Notes under the pieces: model-generated
Database searches by the model: none
The model's input: the letters and a program-made list of their open reading frames with translations, nothing else
Told to the model about the DNA's origin: nothing
Made by a program: the position numbers and the translations under genes
Shown here: positions 36,217 through 45,843 of the stretch, in pieces
Position numbering within the stretch: position 1 is the first letter of the stretch
Layout of the letters: the number at the start of each line of letters is the position of its first letter
From: CAZAMP01 sp964486455
GTDB lineage: Bacteria; Eisenbacteria; RBG-16-71-46; CAZAMP01
Assembly (NCBI GenBank): GCA_964486455.1
Contig: CAZAMP010000002.1
Span: 1 to 64,000 of the forward strand
Direction: 5' to 3'
Length of the DNA: 64,000 nucleotides

Positions 36217-37019
36217 GATTCCAGTCCTATGAAGGTCAGGAGATTGCGTCCCATGATTCCTTCCAGAGGCTCGGTGCCGATCCCGATCTTTTCGCGGAAG
36301 ATATCTCGGTCCGACGCGAGGATTCGGCCCGCCTTCTCGAGCGACTCCGGTTCGTTGTCGTCGCTTCCGTAGATCAATCGATCCGTTTCGCCGAGCAGTA
36401 GCGCCCGGCGAAACGCTTCTTCCCGGATTTCCGGCGGTGTCCCCGGTGAGAGATCGACGTACATCGTGTTCGCATCACCCGTCAGCTGCCGGATCCCGTC
36501 TTTCATACGCGCCGCCACCGCAAAACACTCGTCGATCCACGGCCACGCCATGTGTGCGAGCGCAAAGCGCGTCTTCGGATAGTGAAGCATGACCTCGAAT
36601 CCCGCCGGACGGCAAAACCGTGACGAGTCCATGTGACTCCAGAGGATTCCCGCATGGAAGAGAATGGGCTTCCCTGTTTCCTCGATGGCGTCCAGCACCG
36701 GGACGAGGCGTTCGTCGTGCGGATACCAGTGGTCGGGCATCAGCTTGAATGCGCGGATTCCCGGTGTGGTGGCCGCTTCGCGGACGATCTCGGGCGCTTC
36801 GGGCAGTAGCGGGTTCAGCCAGTAGAAGCCCAGAAGTCGGGCAAGATCGGTGGCCACTACGCGCGCCATCCACTCCAGCGCCCGCCGTTGTTCGGCGGCG
36901 TTGGTGAGGTCCGGCGGTGAAATGAGGCAAACGCCGTCCAGCCCGACGCTGTCGATCGCGCGCAGTATGGCGTCGGCGCTCTCGTGTCCGCGTGTATGGA
37001 CATGGCCGTCGATGATCAT
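36213..37019 (-). CDS. Amidohydrolase-family metal-dependent hydrolase
   Basis: The 268-aa protein begins M-I-I-D-G-H-V-H-T (HxH metal site), followed by I-L-F-H-A-G-I (His on a mid-barrel strand), A-L-A-H-M-A-W and L-I-Y-G-S-D-D (Asp), consistent with the amidohydrolase-2 group of lactonases and decarboxylases. It directly follows the GNAT stop at 37020 with no spacing and overlaps the binding-protein gene. In this context a sugar-lactone hydrolase is plausible, but this is inference. Confidence 0.85.
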   Translation of the reverse strand: MIIDGHVHTRGHESADAILRAIDSVGLDGVCLISPPDLTNAAEQRRALEWMARVVATDLARLLGFYWLNPLLPEAPEIVREAATTPGIRAFKLMPDHWYPHDERLVPVLDAIEETGKPILFHAGILWSHMDSSRFCRPAGFEVMLHYPKTRFALAHMAWPWIDECFAVAARMKDGIRQLTGDANTMYVDLSPGTPPEIREEAFRRALLLGETDRLIYGSDDNEPESLEKAGRILASDRDIFREKIGIGTEPLEGIMGRNLLTFIGLES

Positions 37020-37928
37020 CTAGAAAGCATCCAGTTCAAGCGATCCCTCGAACGCCTCGGGGCCGAGCGCTCCGGTTTCCACGGCGCAGGCCATGATACC
37101 GGTTCGGACGCGTTGAACCACGTCGCCGCAGACGTCGGCTGTGAGGTTGCGGAAGAGCGGTTCGTCCGGTGTCTTTAACTTTGTGACCCCCGTGGCGATC
37201 CGTGTCACGAGGGGTGTGAGATCCGCCTCGGCGCCGCCGCCTTCAAGCACGCGAAACGCCGCTCCGTCCTCTTCACGTCGTCCGATGACATAGGACGCGT
37301 CAGTGACGAATCCTTCGACCTCCGGACGGCGCAACTTGAAGCGGCCGATCCAGCTGTCCCAGTACGTCTGCGATCGGATCAGCCGCCCCGAGCTTGCGGC
37401 GAGCCCCGCGGCATGCCAGGCGCGCACGGGATCGGGAATCGGTGGGGTCAGCTCGAGGATGTCGCCGTGAATCTCCCCACGCGGACGAACCGGGCCGCAC
37501 GTTCCCAAGAGCTCACGCTGCCGAACGACCTGATACCCGAAACGCGCATAGAAATCCGGTATGTCCGTAACGAGCAACGCCGTCTCGATCCGCAGATCGC
37601 GGAGCCGTTCGTGCGCGGCGTTCATCACGTGCGTCGCCAGTCCACGGCCTCCGTACTCGGGATCGGTCCCGACGTTTCCGATTCCGCCGATCTTCATCGG
37701 TCCCGCGGGCGACATCGCGTCACGAATGAAGAGACGGAGCGCCGATAAGGGGCGGTCATCGTCCCAAAGGACGACCCAGTTTTCGGGTCCACTGTTCGGG
37801 TCGTGTGCGGAGTACGCCGCCAAGAGTGAAGGGTCGTCAGGGAACCCCGACCGGTTGCTCACATATGCGCGGGTCAGCATCTTGATGAGGGTGCCGATCT
37901 CTTCGGCCGCGGGGGAACGGATGATCAT
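37020..37928 (-). CDS. GNAT-family acetyltransferase, two-domain (Eis-like layout)
   Basis: ATG at 37928 overlaps the preceding stop (ATGA); the protein is 302 aa. The first domain has the acetyl-CoA loop G-N-V-G-T-D-P-E-Y-G-G-R-G-L-A-T and Y-A-R-F-G-Y; the second half has no such loop and looks like a degenerate GNAT or sterol-carrier-like domain, as in Eis-type proteins. Substrate is unknown. It is wedged between the GH-A-like lipoprotein and the amidohydrolase, so it probably belongs to the sugar pathway. Confidence 0.85.
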   Translation of the reverse strand: MIIRSPAAEEIGTLIKMLTRAYVSNRSGFPDDPSLLAAYSAHDPNSGPENWVVLWDDDRPLSALRLFIRDAMSPAGPMKIGGIGNVGTDPEYGGRGLATHVMNAAHERLRDLRIETALLVTDIPDFYARFGYQVVRQRELLGTCGPVRPRGEIHGDILELTPPIPDPVRAWHAAGLAASSGRLIRSQTYWDSWIGRFKLRRPEVEGFVTDASYVIGRREEDGAAFRVLEGGGAEADLTPLVTRIATGVTKLKTPDEPLFRNLTADVCGDVVQRVRTGIMACAVETGALGPEAFEGSLELDAF

Positions 37929-40069
37929 TGTTCCTCCGTCTCCGGCGTGCCCCCTCGAAGCTCCAGTCCCAGAAGCGACTGAGGCCCGATAGTCGTGGTA
38001 ATGCGCCCGGATCCGCTCTCGTCGGGGGAGAGGCGGTGGGTGGTGTCGACGACGCTGGAACCAAGCGACGGGTCGAACCGCGAGATCATCACGGACCACT
38101 CGCCGGCGTCGGATCGATCGGGCGGGACGATGTCCATGTCCAACTCGACCGCTCGTCCGGTCCGGTTCACGACGAGCGCGCTCACCGAACGTTCGTTGCC
38201 GGTCGCGAGCACGTCGAGTCCGTCGTGATCGGTTTCCGATGCGATGACCATCGGCTTCCTGAATCGGTTGAAGAACTGCGTCGCCACCGCGACGGGTTTC
38301 TTCTCCCATTGCGCCGTGAGTAGACCCTTGCGTCTTGCGCCTTGGTCGACCAGGAAGAAGTAGTTGATCAACCTGCAGCGCCCCGTTCCCAGCGTCTGGC
38401 ACAGCGTCGACGGCCACCATACGGCGGAGTATGGACCGTCCTGGCGATCGTTTTGGAGAACGATGCCGCCGCGCAGGTTCGTCGCTCCGATGACGATATC
38501 TTCCAACCGGCCGTCGGTGTCGTGGACCCGCAGCAGGGAATCGACCCGCTCGATGTGCGCGCGGTACCGCCATGTATCCTCGATCCGCCCGAGCCGGTAC
38601 TGGTTCCAGACGACGAAGTCGAGCTCCGGATCCGCTTCCGCGATCAGCCGCTCGATCCATTCCCAGGCAACCGCCTCTCGATCTTCCCATGCGTTGCCGG
38701 TGGCCGGCCCACCGAAGCGGGGTGCGAAGCCCTCGCTGCCCAGTGTTTCACGTAGCCGGCTTCCGGCGGCACGGAACACCTGGACGTAGTCCTCCAGCGG
38801 ATACTGATGGTTCGGCTCGTTCAGAAACTGCCAGTAGAGCCCGTCGGGGTTCATGCCCGCGTCATCGACGTGATAGCGCACGCAGGCTTCCACATATTCG
38901 TTGATCTCCGGCGCGTTACGGGTGGCCCAGTCGGTGAGTCGCGTAATGGCCATGAGTGACGTCATCGGAATCGGTTGTGTCTCGTAGGCCCACATTCGTT
39001 TCCGGAATCGGTCGAAGAGATATCCGTCGGCTCGAATGGAGTGCGGATCGTCGTCGTCGTTTTCCGCCTCCATATCGACCTGTGGGAAGAAGTGCTTGTC
39101 GGCGGTGAGTCCCAGCTCGCGAAAGGTCTCCAGCGTTTCGTCACGGCGGATCGTCCATCCCCATACAACACCCACGTCGCCGCACGGTCCAACGGACCGG
39201 CGGGAATCGATCCGGATCCTGGCCCGCACGGGCTCCAGAAGTGGAACGAACGGCTCCGAGTCGCTCGCGGCGAATAGGTTGTCGATCCCCTCGACCCAGA
39301 AGCCGATGTCGTCGTCTTTCCGATCCGTCACCTCGGCTTCGACGCGCCACAGGCCGGGTGCCGGGTCCACCACGTCGTGTCTCTCGATCAGCAGACGAAA
39401 CTCGGGAACCTCCGCCGTGTCTCCTTGACTGCGATAGTGATCCGCCATCTCCGGCGTGATCCCGAGCTTCTCGAGGATGCGGTCTTGGTTCAGCCTCTCG
39501 AACTCGAGAGTTGTCTCGGGAGTGCCGTCCGGACGAAGCAGGCGGACGATCGCGCGAGAGCCCTCCCAGGCGTGTTGGTTGGTCGCGCAGAACGTGAAGC
39601 GATCGGTTCCCTGCGGGACGCGAAACGAGAACATGGTTCCGTCGGAGTTCTGGAACAGGGATGGGAATTCGGTCTCGGGCTCGAAGACGACGTCGGCACC
39701 CGTGGCGGAGACGCGCATCCGATGAGAGGGGCTCGGGACGAGCACGTAGATGCCCGGGCCGGCGTCCAGCGGCCTCTGCAGACTGCCGCTGTATCCTTTG
39801 GCCAGGAGCTTCCGCTCAAGCGTGCGGCCGTCCGGGCCGTAAAGATAGGCGTAGTTTGCAGGTCCGTTCGCCGGTTCCACGCGGATCCTGAGCGTGCCCT
39901 TCTCCTCGACCCGCAGGTACACACGGCCGCGACGGATCCATTGCAGCCCCGGAGGACCCTCTTGGGCGCATCCGGGGACGAGGGCCGCGAGGACGAGAAG
40001 CACGGACACGAGTAGGATGGCTGTCCGGAACCGGCCGCGACCCACGTTGCGGAGGCTCGTATCGACCAT
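37925..40069 (-). CDS. Lipoprotein with GH-A-type glycoside hydrolase barrel, nucleophile apparently lost
   Basis: The likely start is ATG at 40069 (714 aa), giving a lipobox L-V-P-G-C; the frame continues to 40156. An N-terminal beta-rich region (~30-300) precedes a barrel with the acid/base motif F-L-N-E-P-N (E418). Strand 6 reads L-D-F-V-V-W-N-Q-Y. Strand 7, where GH39/GH30-like enzymes carry the nucleophile (I-T-E-W-N), reads I-V-I-G-A-T-N (A529), so no nucleophile Glu is evident. A C-terminal beta-sandwich (S-A-L-V-V-N-R-T) follows. It is either a new GH group with a different nucleophile or a binding protein. First gene of the ABC operon. Confidence 0.7.
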   Translation of the reverse strand: MVDTSLRNVGRGRFRTAILLVSVLLVLAALVPGCAQEGPPGLQWIRRGRVYLRVEEKGTLRIRVEPANGPANYAYLYGPDGRTLERKLLAKGYSGSLQRPLDAGPGIYVLVPSPSHRMRVSATGADVVFEPETEFPSLFQNSDGTMFSFRVPQGTDRFTFCATNQHAWEGSRAIVRLLRPDGTPETTLEFERLNQDRILEKLGITPEMADHYRSQGDTAEVPEFRLLIERHDVVDPAPGLWRVEAEVTDRKDDDIGFWVEGIDNLFAASDSEPFVPLLEPVRARIRIDSRRSVGPCGDVGVVWGWTIRRDETLETFRELGLTADKHFFPQVDMEAENDDDDPHSIRADGYLFDRFRKRMWAYETQPIPMTSLMAITRLTDWATRNAPEINEYVEACVRYHVDDAGMNPDGLYWQFLNEPNHQYPLEDYVQVFRAAGSRLRETLGSEGFAPRFGGPATGNAWEDREAVAWEWIERLIAEADPELDFVVWNQYRLGRIEDTWRYRAHIERVDSLLRVHDTDGRLEDIVIGATNLRGGIVLQNDRQDGPYSAVWWPSTLCQTLGTGRCRLINYFFLVDQGARRKGLLTAQWEKKPVAVATQFFNRFRKPMVIASETDHDGLDVLATGNERSVSALVVNRTGRAVELDMDIVPPDRSDAGEWSVMISRFDPSLGSSVVDTTHRLSPDESGSGRITTTIGPQSLLGLELRGGTPETEEQ

Positions 40070-40310
40070 CAACACCCCAGAGATCTTGAGGACACATGCG
40101 CCGGGCCGAGCTCGCCAGAGCGCTTCATCGGCCGGCCGGCAGTCTATGCGGGCCACGTAACCAAGTCAACCGCTGCCGGTTGCGCCCAGAGATGGTATTA
40201 TTCTAGACGTCAATACGGGACAGAGAGTTCTGCCGCGCGAGATGGTGGAGCGACATCCTCGTGTCCTTCCTCTTCATAACTCGAGCATCCCCCAGATGAG
40301 GAGCACAACC

Positions 40311-43300
40311 ATGCACTGGAGGCGCATCACGGTCACCGGAGTCGCGCTCTGCGTGTTGGTGGCCGATGGGCTCTCGGCACAGGCCCCATCGTTCGAAATC
40401 AAGCTCCGCTCGCGCGCGTTCACGCCCGAGTCCACGACCGAGGAGGCGCGAGCCTATCTGTCGAAACTCGACACGGATCGCGGCCACCTGGTTCTCCAAC
40501 TCGCCTCGCCCGGCGATCCGTGGGAGCGGGCCCGATTGGAGAGAGCGGGTGTCCGTTTCTTGCAGTACGTGCCGGACAACAGCTGGTACGTGTCGGCCCC
40601 CGTGGATGTGCTCGAGGATCCCGCCGTTGACTCCCTGATCCGTTGGGCGGGACGGCTTGGTCGCGAAAACCGGTTACATCCGCGTCTGATCGACGCCGAG
40701 GTCGGTCCGTGGGCGCGGACACACGACGGCCGCTGGAAGCTCTACGTTCGGTTCCATTCCGACACCGAGATGTCCGTCGCGCGCGGGCTTCTGGCTGAGG
40801 TCGGCGCGGAGATCACGCGCGAGTACGAGAGCTTTCGCTCGTTCACGATCATCTGTACGCCCGATGTGATGGATGCGATCGTCGAGAGCGACCCGGTGTT
40901 CTGGGTTCGGGAGATCGCTCCGCCACCGGTCGAGGCAAACGATGGTGCGAGGGACAACACGCATGCCGGCAATCTTCAGGATCCACCCTATTCCCTCGAC
41001 GGTACCGGGATAACGGTCGGCATCTGGGACTCCGGCCCCGTAGATGACACGCATCCCGATTTCTTCGGTCGGATCTTCCTCGGCGACGGGGGAGGGACAT
41101 CCAGTCACGGCACGCATTGCGCCGGATCGATCGGGGGTGACGGGAGCAACAGCCAAAGCCATGGCGGCGACCCGTTGCAGTGGCGGGGGATGGCCCCGGC
41201 CGTCACCCTCGTGAGCTACGACTGGAACGGTCCGATCGGCGAATACAACGAGGCCATCAATACCTACGGGGCCTCGGTCTCCTCCAATTCATGGATCGTT
41301 GGGGTGGACGAGGGGCAGGGCAACTGCGACATCTATGGCGACTATGACTTCAGCGCTCCTGAATATGACGAGATCATTCGTGAGCTTCACGGAGCTCCGA
41401 TCACGATCTGCTTCGCCGCCGGAAATGAGCGGGACGACGGGGACTGCGGAATGGGTGGCCCTCCGTACGACAACTACGGTGTCATCCCGCCGCCCGGCAC
41501 GGCGAAGAACATGATCACCGTCGGAGCGATCAACTCGAACAACGACTCGATGACGAACTTCTCCAGTTGGGGACCGGTGGATGACGGTCGGATCAAGCCC
41601 GAAGTCGTTGCGCCGGGATGCCAGTCGAATGGCGACGGGGGGCTCACGTCAACACTTCCCGGCGGCGGCTACACCTCGTGGTGTGGAACGTCGATGGCGA
41701 CGCCGACGACGAGTGGTTGCGTCGCGCTCTTGACCCAGACGCTCAAGGACACGCTGGGCGAAATCCCGCCCGCGTCTCTCGTGAAAGCGTTGCTGGTGAA
41801 CACCGCCAGGGATCTTGGAAACGTGGGGCCCGACTACAGCTTCGGCTTCGGAGCGGTGGACGTTCAGGCGGCCGTGGATCAGGTGCTGGAAAGGGCCTAC
41901 GTTACCGGCGAAGTCACCAACCTGTTCACGAACAATCATAGGTTCGAGGTGCCCGAGGGCACCTCACGGGCCCAGGTGACCCTCTGCTGGTCGGACCCGC
42001 CGGCCGCGCCGAACGCCGAGGTCACGCTCATCAACAACCTGGATCTGAAACTCATCGGCCCGGTGAGCGGCGAGCACCTCCCATGGACGCTCACGCCGGG
42101 CGTTCCCGACGATCCCGCGGAGAAACGGGTGAACTACCGAGACGTCGTCGAGCAGATCACGGTCGATGATCCCGAACCGGGGATCTGGATCGCTCGGGTC
42201 AGCGGAACGAACGTCCCTCAGGGGCCGCAGGAGTACAGCGTGGCCGGCCTGCCGTCCGTGCCGCCCTGCGAAGGGGTGACCCTTCAGGTCCCGCTCGACC
42301 ACTCCACGTTGCAGGCGGCGGTGAATGCCGCCCAGGAGTGCGACACGATTCTGGTCGCGCCGGGGACGTATCAGGAGTCATTGGACATCGACAAGCCTCT
42401 CGTCATTCTCAGCGAGTCCGGACCCGAGGTGACCCGACTGGAGGCACCCTACTTCCAGCGCGTCATGTCCGTTTCCGCCGACATCCTGCTCGACGGCTTC
42501 ACGATCATGAACGGCTACGCCTTTGGCTCATTCCCGAGCGGAAACGGCGGCGGCATCTACGCGGACAACGCGTCGATGACGATCCGCAATTGCACGATCA
42601 AGGGATGCTTCGCCAATCAGGGTGGCGGCGCGATCTACGCTCTGGGGGGCTATCCCACTATCGAAGCGTGCGTCGTCGACAGCAACGAGACGGACGGGCC
42701 CGGCGGCGGCATCTGTCTTCAGAACAGCTGGGGCGCGGTCGTCGAGGGCTGCGTCATCTACGGCAACGAGGCCGGCACGCACGGTGGCGGAATCGCCCAC
42801 ATCAACGGCACCGCCGAAATCCACCAGAACACCGTCGTCGGCAACTTCGCCGGCACGAGCGGTGGCGGGTTGTATCAGGACCAGCTCGGTGGTGCCGTGA
42901 TCAGGGCGAACATCGTGGCGTCGAACGCCGCGCCGGCCGCCGGTGGGATCGCGTGCGACGGCACCGAGGACCTGTCGTGCAATGACGTCTGGAACAATGG
43001 TGAAGACTACGCCGACTGCCCCGCCGGCACCGATGAGTTCTCCGCGGATCCGCTCTTCTGCGATCCTTCGTCCGGCGATTTCGGCATCCCTTCCGAGTCG
43101 CCGTGCGCGGCAGAGAACAGTCCCGCCGGTTGCGGGCGTGTCGGCGCCCACGATGCCGAAGAGTGCGGTGTCGTCGACGTACCGCAGGGTGGCGGCGTTC
43201 GGGTTCCGAACCGGTTCGCGGTCTATCCCGCGGTGCCGAACCCGCTCACCCGGTCAACGCGGATCCGATTCGACCTTGCGGAGCGGTCCAGCGTTTCGCT

Positions 43301-43487
43301 CGTGATCTACGATGTCTCGGGCCGTGTGGTACGCACGCTCGCCCATGACGCGCTGGGCGCGGGATCTCACTCGCGGGTGTGGGACGGCCTCGACACGGCA
43401 GGTCGCCACGCCGCGGCCGGTGTGTACTTCTACCGTCTGGTGGCGGGTGAGCACCGCGTAACGCGGAAGCTCATCGTCTTGCCGTAG
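40311..43487 (+). CDS. Secreted subtilisin-like protease with beta-helix and FlgD-like domain
   Basis: ATG at 40311 follows GAGGAG and opens a signal peptide ending G-L-S-A-Q-A; the protein is 1058 aa. An N-terminal prodomain is followed by an S8 catalytic domain with G-I-W-D-S-G (D240), S-H-G-T-H (H266), A-A-G-N-E (oxyanion Asn) and G-T-S-M-A-T-P (S461). After a jelly-roll-like region comes a right-handed beta-helix (L-Q-A-A-V-N-A-A ... repeated G-G-G-I turns, ~660-960), then a FlgD-like domain (V-P-N-P-L-T-R ... A-G-V-Y-F-Y-R-L). It is likely a surface or secreted protease; the helix may bind polysaccharide. Alternative ATG at 40296. Confidence 0.92.
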   Translation: MHWRRITVTGVALCVLVADGLSAQAPSFEIKLRSRAFTPESTTEEARAYLSKLDTDRGHLVLQLASPGDPWERARLERAGVRFLQYVPDNSWYVSAPVDVLEDPAVDSLIRWAGRLGRENRLHPRLIDAEVGPWARTHDGRWKLYVRFHSDTEMSVARGLLAEVGAEITREYESFRSFTIICTPDVMDAIVESDPVFWVREIAPPPVEANDGARDNTHAGNLQDPPYSLDGTGITVGIWDSGPVDDTHPDFFGRIFLGDGGGTSSHGTHCAGSIGGDGSNSQSHGGDPLQWRGMAPAVTLVSYDWNGPIGEYNEAINTYGASVSSNSWIVGVDEGQGNCDIYGDYDFSAPEYDEIIRELHGAPITICFAAGNERDDGDCGMGGPPYDNYGVIPPPGTAKNMITVGAINSNNDSMTNFSSWGPVDDGRIKPEVVAPGCQSNGDGGLTSTLPGGGYTSWCGTSMATPTTSGCVALLTQTLKDTLGEIPPASLVKALLVNTARDLGNVGPDYSFGFGAVDVQAAVDQVLERAYVTGEVTNLFTNNHRFEVPEGTSRAQVTLCWSDPPAAPNAEVTLINNLDLKLIGPVSGEHLPWTLTPGVPDDPAEKRVNYRDVVEQITVDDPEPGIWIARVSGTNVPQGPQEYSVAGLPSVPPCEGVTLQVPLDHSTLQAAVNAAQECDTILVAPGTYQESLDIDKPLVILSESGPEVTRLEAPYFQRVMSVSADILLDGFTIMNGYAFGSFPSGNGGGIYADNASMTIRNCTIKGCFANQGGGAIYALGGYPTIEACVVDSNETDGPGGGICLQNSWGAVVEGCVIYGNEAGTHGGGIAHINGTAEIHQNTVVGNFAGTSGGGLYQDQLGGAVIRANIVASNAAPAAGGIACDGTEDLSCNDVWNNGEDYADCPAGTDEFSADPLFCDPSSGDFGIPSESPCAAENSPAGCGRVGAHDAEECGVVDVPQGGGVRVPNRFAVYPAVPNPLTRSTRIRFDLAERSSVSLVIYDVSGRVVRTLAHDALGAGSHSRVWDGLDTAGRHAAAGVYFYRLVAGEHRVTRKLIVLP

Positions 43488-43505
43488 GCTTGCCGCTTGC
43501 GGTTC

Positions 43506-43530
43506 GTGGCGGGACCGTCGGTCCCGCCAC
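43506..43530. terminator. Strong bidirectional hairpin between convergent genes
   Basis: GTGGCGGGACC and GGTCCCGCCAC form a perfect 11-bp GC-rich stem around GTC. It lies 18 bp after the protease stop and 11 bp from the stop of the convergent minus-strand gene. There is no T-tract. Confidence 0.7.
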
Positions 43531-43541
43531 GGATCCGTCAG

Positions 43542-44183
43542 CTATCGATACATCCCCTTGATGCTCGACCAGCTGGCTTCAACGACCAGAGTCGGATTCC
43601 CCGCGCAGTCCGGAGCGGTCCCCTCCGCGAGATCGTCCGAACCGAGCTGCTCCGGTTCGATGAAGTAGACGTCCGGGATGCAGTCGGCCCATGCGGCCGC
43701 GTCCTGGAAGAAGCCCGTGTCGATGATCTTCATGAAGCCGGCATCGCCATCTTCGATGGTGAAGTAGCCGACTTTGGCTACCTCTCCGGGAGGGTTGTAG
43801 CAGCCGAATTCCCACGTGACCGCGATGACGCCGCCGGACGCCGGCCAGCCCTGCGCGGTAAGCTGGTTTCCGCCGGTACAGAGATTCCATCCGACTACGC
43901 TGATGTTGCTGTGCTCGATGCCCCACTCGAAACCGCCGATACCGATCGGGAATCCATCGAGATGGCTGGCCACGATCCAGAGAAACGCAATCTCCTGGAT
44001 CGGGTCACTGCGCAGGTTGTCGCAGAACATTACCTCGCCGTCGTCAAAGACACTGCATCCCGCGTAATCGGGTGACGTCAGGTAGAGGTTGGCATTGAAG
44101 TCCGGGTCGGGCGGGTATCCGGCGGTTGCCAGGCTCGTGGGGACGGTGAGGACGAGGAGCACGACCGGTAGATACCTAGACAT
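43542..44183 (-). CDS. Exported protein of unknown function
   Basis: ATG at 44183 follows GGGAGGT; an extra upstream start at 44213 is less likely. The 213-aa protein has a clear signal peptide (M-S-R-Y-L-P-V-V-L-L-V-L-T-V-P...A-T-A) and a compact beta-rich body with paired cysteines (A-G-C-S, M-F-C-D-N, N-L-C-T-G-G, F-G-C-Y, A-D-C-I, P-D-C-A), probably disulfide-bonded. No known motif was recognised. Proteins of this look (secreted, no enzymatic motif, Y-P-P-D-P start) occur in Eisenbacteria-like genomes. Confidence 0.75.
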   Translation of the reverse strand: MSRYLPVVLLVLTVPTSLATAGYPPDPDFNANLYLTSPDYAGCSVFDDGEVMFCDNLRSDPIQEIAFLWIVASHLDGFPIGIGGFEWGIEHSNISVVGWNLCTGGNQLTAQGWPASGGVIAVTWEFGCYNPPGEVAKVGYFTIEDGDAGFMKIIDTGFFQDAAAWADCIPDVYFIEPEQLGSDDLAEGTAPDCAGNPTLVVEASWSSIKGMYR

Positions 44184-44304
44184 GGGGACCTCCCTGCGGT
44201 AGCAAGCACGCACACGTGTCGTTCACGGAGTCTCTCCGCCAGCGGCTCTCGCTTGCCTTCAGTCTAGCCGACAAAGTCGGGTTTCGGGAGGATCGGTCGT
44301 GTCT

Positions 44305-45843
44305 CTAATCTGCTTCCGGCAGGCGGATCTTCCCCTTCTGGATCTTGCCCGTCGCGGTCTTGGGGAACGATTCGAAGAACTCGACACGTTGGGGAAGCTT
44401 GAAGTCGGCCAGGTGTGTTCGGCAGAGCGATTGGATCTCGTCTGCGTCGATCGTAGCGTCCGGTTTCGGGACGACGCACGCACAGACCGTTTCGCCCCAG
44501 ATCTCGTCCGGGATCCCGATCACCGCGGCCTCTTGCACACCGGGATGACGGTAGATGATCTCTTCGATCTCCTTGGGGTAGATGTTCTCGCCACCCCGTA
44601 TGATCATCTCTTTCTTGCGGCCGGCGACGAAGAAGTAGCCGTCCTCATCACGGAAACCCAGGTCGCCCGTATGGAGCCAGCCGTTTCGAAGTGTCTCCGT
44701 GGTTGCGTCCGGATTGTTGAAGTACTCTCGCATCATCGCTTCGCCACGAATGACGATCTCGCCGATCTCACCGTCCGGGATCTCCCGGTCATTCTCGTCG
44801 AAAACGCGCATCTCCTGCTCCGGTAGCGGAATCCCGATCGATCCGACCTTGCGCGTCGCGTCCGGGCCGCGGGGGTTCACGCAGTTGCCGCAGGTCGCCT
44901 CCGAGAGCCCGTAGCCTTCGACGATCGTGGCGCCGAACTTCTCTTCGAACGTCGTGAACACTTCGAGAGGCATGGGCGCGGCCCCACAGATGCAGAATCG
45001 GAGCGACGACAGGTCGTACTTCTCCGCGTCGGGGAGCGTGTTGAGAATCGCATAAACGGTCGGCACCGCGCTAAACGTGGTAGCCCGAAAGCGGGCGACG
45101 GTATCGAAGAATGTCGTCGGCTTGAACTCCTTCAGCAAGATGAGGCTCCCGCCGACGAAGAGCGCGCTCAGGACGGAGACGACCTGCGCGTTCACGTGGA
45201 AGAGCGGAAGAAAGCACAGAAAGCGATCGTCGTCCTGCGCCTGAAGGTGTGACGAGAAGCTCCAGGTATCGAAGTGATAGTTCCAGTGGCTGAGCACGAC
45301 CCCCTTCGGGTGTCCGGTCGTACCGCTGGTGTAGATGATCGCGGCCGAATCGTCCGGCGTGACCTCGGGCACCGAAACCCCGGTCCGGTCGCCCGAGACG
45401 AGATCGTCGACGTCGGTCCAGCCGTCGGCAGAGCCGCCGAGAAGGTAGCGGAGCCTGAGCTCCGGGACGTCGCCGGCGATCGCATCGATGTCCGTTTCGC
45501 GGCCGGCCTGCGTCACAATGGCGGCGGCGCCAGCGTCTTCCAGGATGTATCGGACTTCCTCTCGCTTGAGGGCGGGGTTGATGGGGACGGTTACCGCCCC
45601 CAGCATCGACGCACCGAACCACACGTCGAGAAACTCCGGAACGTTGGCCAGGAGGATCCCCACGCGTTCCCCCTTTCCGAGACCGGCGGCCGCCAGGCCG
45701 TCGCGCACGGCGCGGGCGCGCTCGAGGATCTGCCGATAGGTGAGCGTCATCTCTTCAAAGTAGAGGAACGTCTTATCCGAGTGCGCCGCGGCCTGGCTCT
45801 CCAGGATCTGTCCGAGCGTGCGCGGAGTCAGAGATGGTGCCAT
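44305..45843 (-). CDS. Long-chain acyl-CoA ligase (AMP-forming)
   Basis: ATG at 45843, with AAAGGAGAT upstream, gives 512 aa; the open frame to 46533 is a spurious extension. Adenylation motifs are I-I-Y-T-S-G-T-T-G-H-P-K-G (P-loop), V-E-G-Y-G-L-S-E-A-T, H-T-G-D-L-G and the hinge G-R-K-K-E-M-I-I-R-G-G-E-N-I-Y-P, with the catalytic lysine in T-A-T-G-K-I-Q-K. It activates fatty or other carboxylic acids to CoA thioesters. It is a lone gene divergent from the MFS gene, about 1.8 kb from the end of the sphingolipid operon, so it could supply acyl-CoA for that pathway. Confidence 0.93.
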   Translation of the reverse strand: MAPSLTPRTLGQILESQAAAHSDKTFLYFEEMTLTYRQILERARAVRDGLAAAGLGKGERVGILLANVPEFLDVWFGASMLGAVTVPINPALKREEVRYILEDAGAAAIVTQAGRETDIDAIAGDVPELRLRYLLGGSADGWTDVDDLVSGDRTGVSVPEVTPDDSAAIIYTSGTTGHPKGVVLSHWNYHFDTWSFSSHLQAQDDDRFLCFLPLFHVNAQVVSVLSALFVGGSLILLKEFKPTTFFDTVARFRATTFSAVPTVYAILNTLPDAEKYDLSSLRFCICGAAPMPLEVFTTFEEKFGATIVEGYGLSEATCGNCVNPRGPDATRKVGSIGIPLPEQEMRVFDENDREIPDGEIGEIVIRGEAMMREYFNNPDATTETLRNGWLHTGDLGFRDEDGYFFVAGRKKEMIIRGGENIYPKEIEEIIYRHPGVQEAAVIGIPDEIWGETVCACVVPKPDATIDADEIQSLCRTHLADFKLPQRVEFFESFPKTATGKIQKGKIRLPEAD

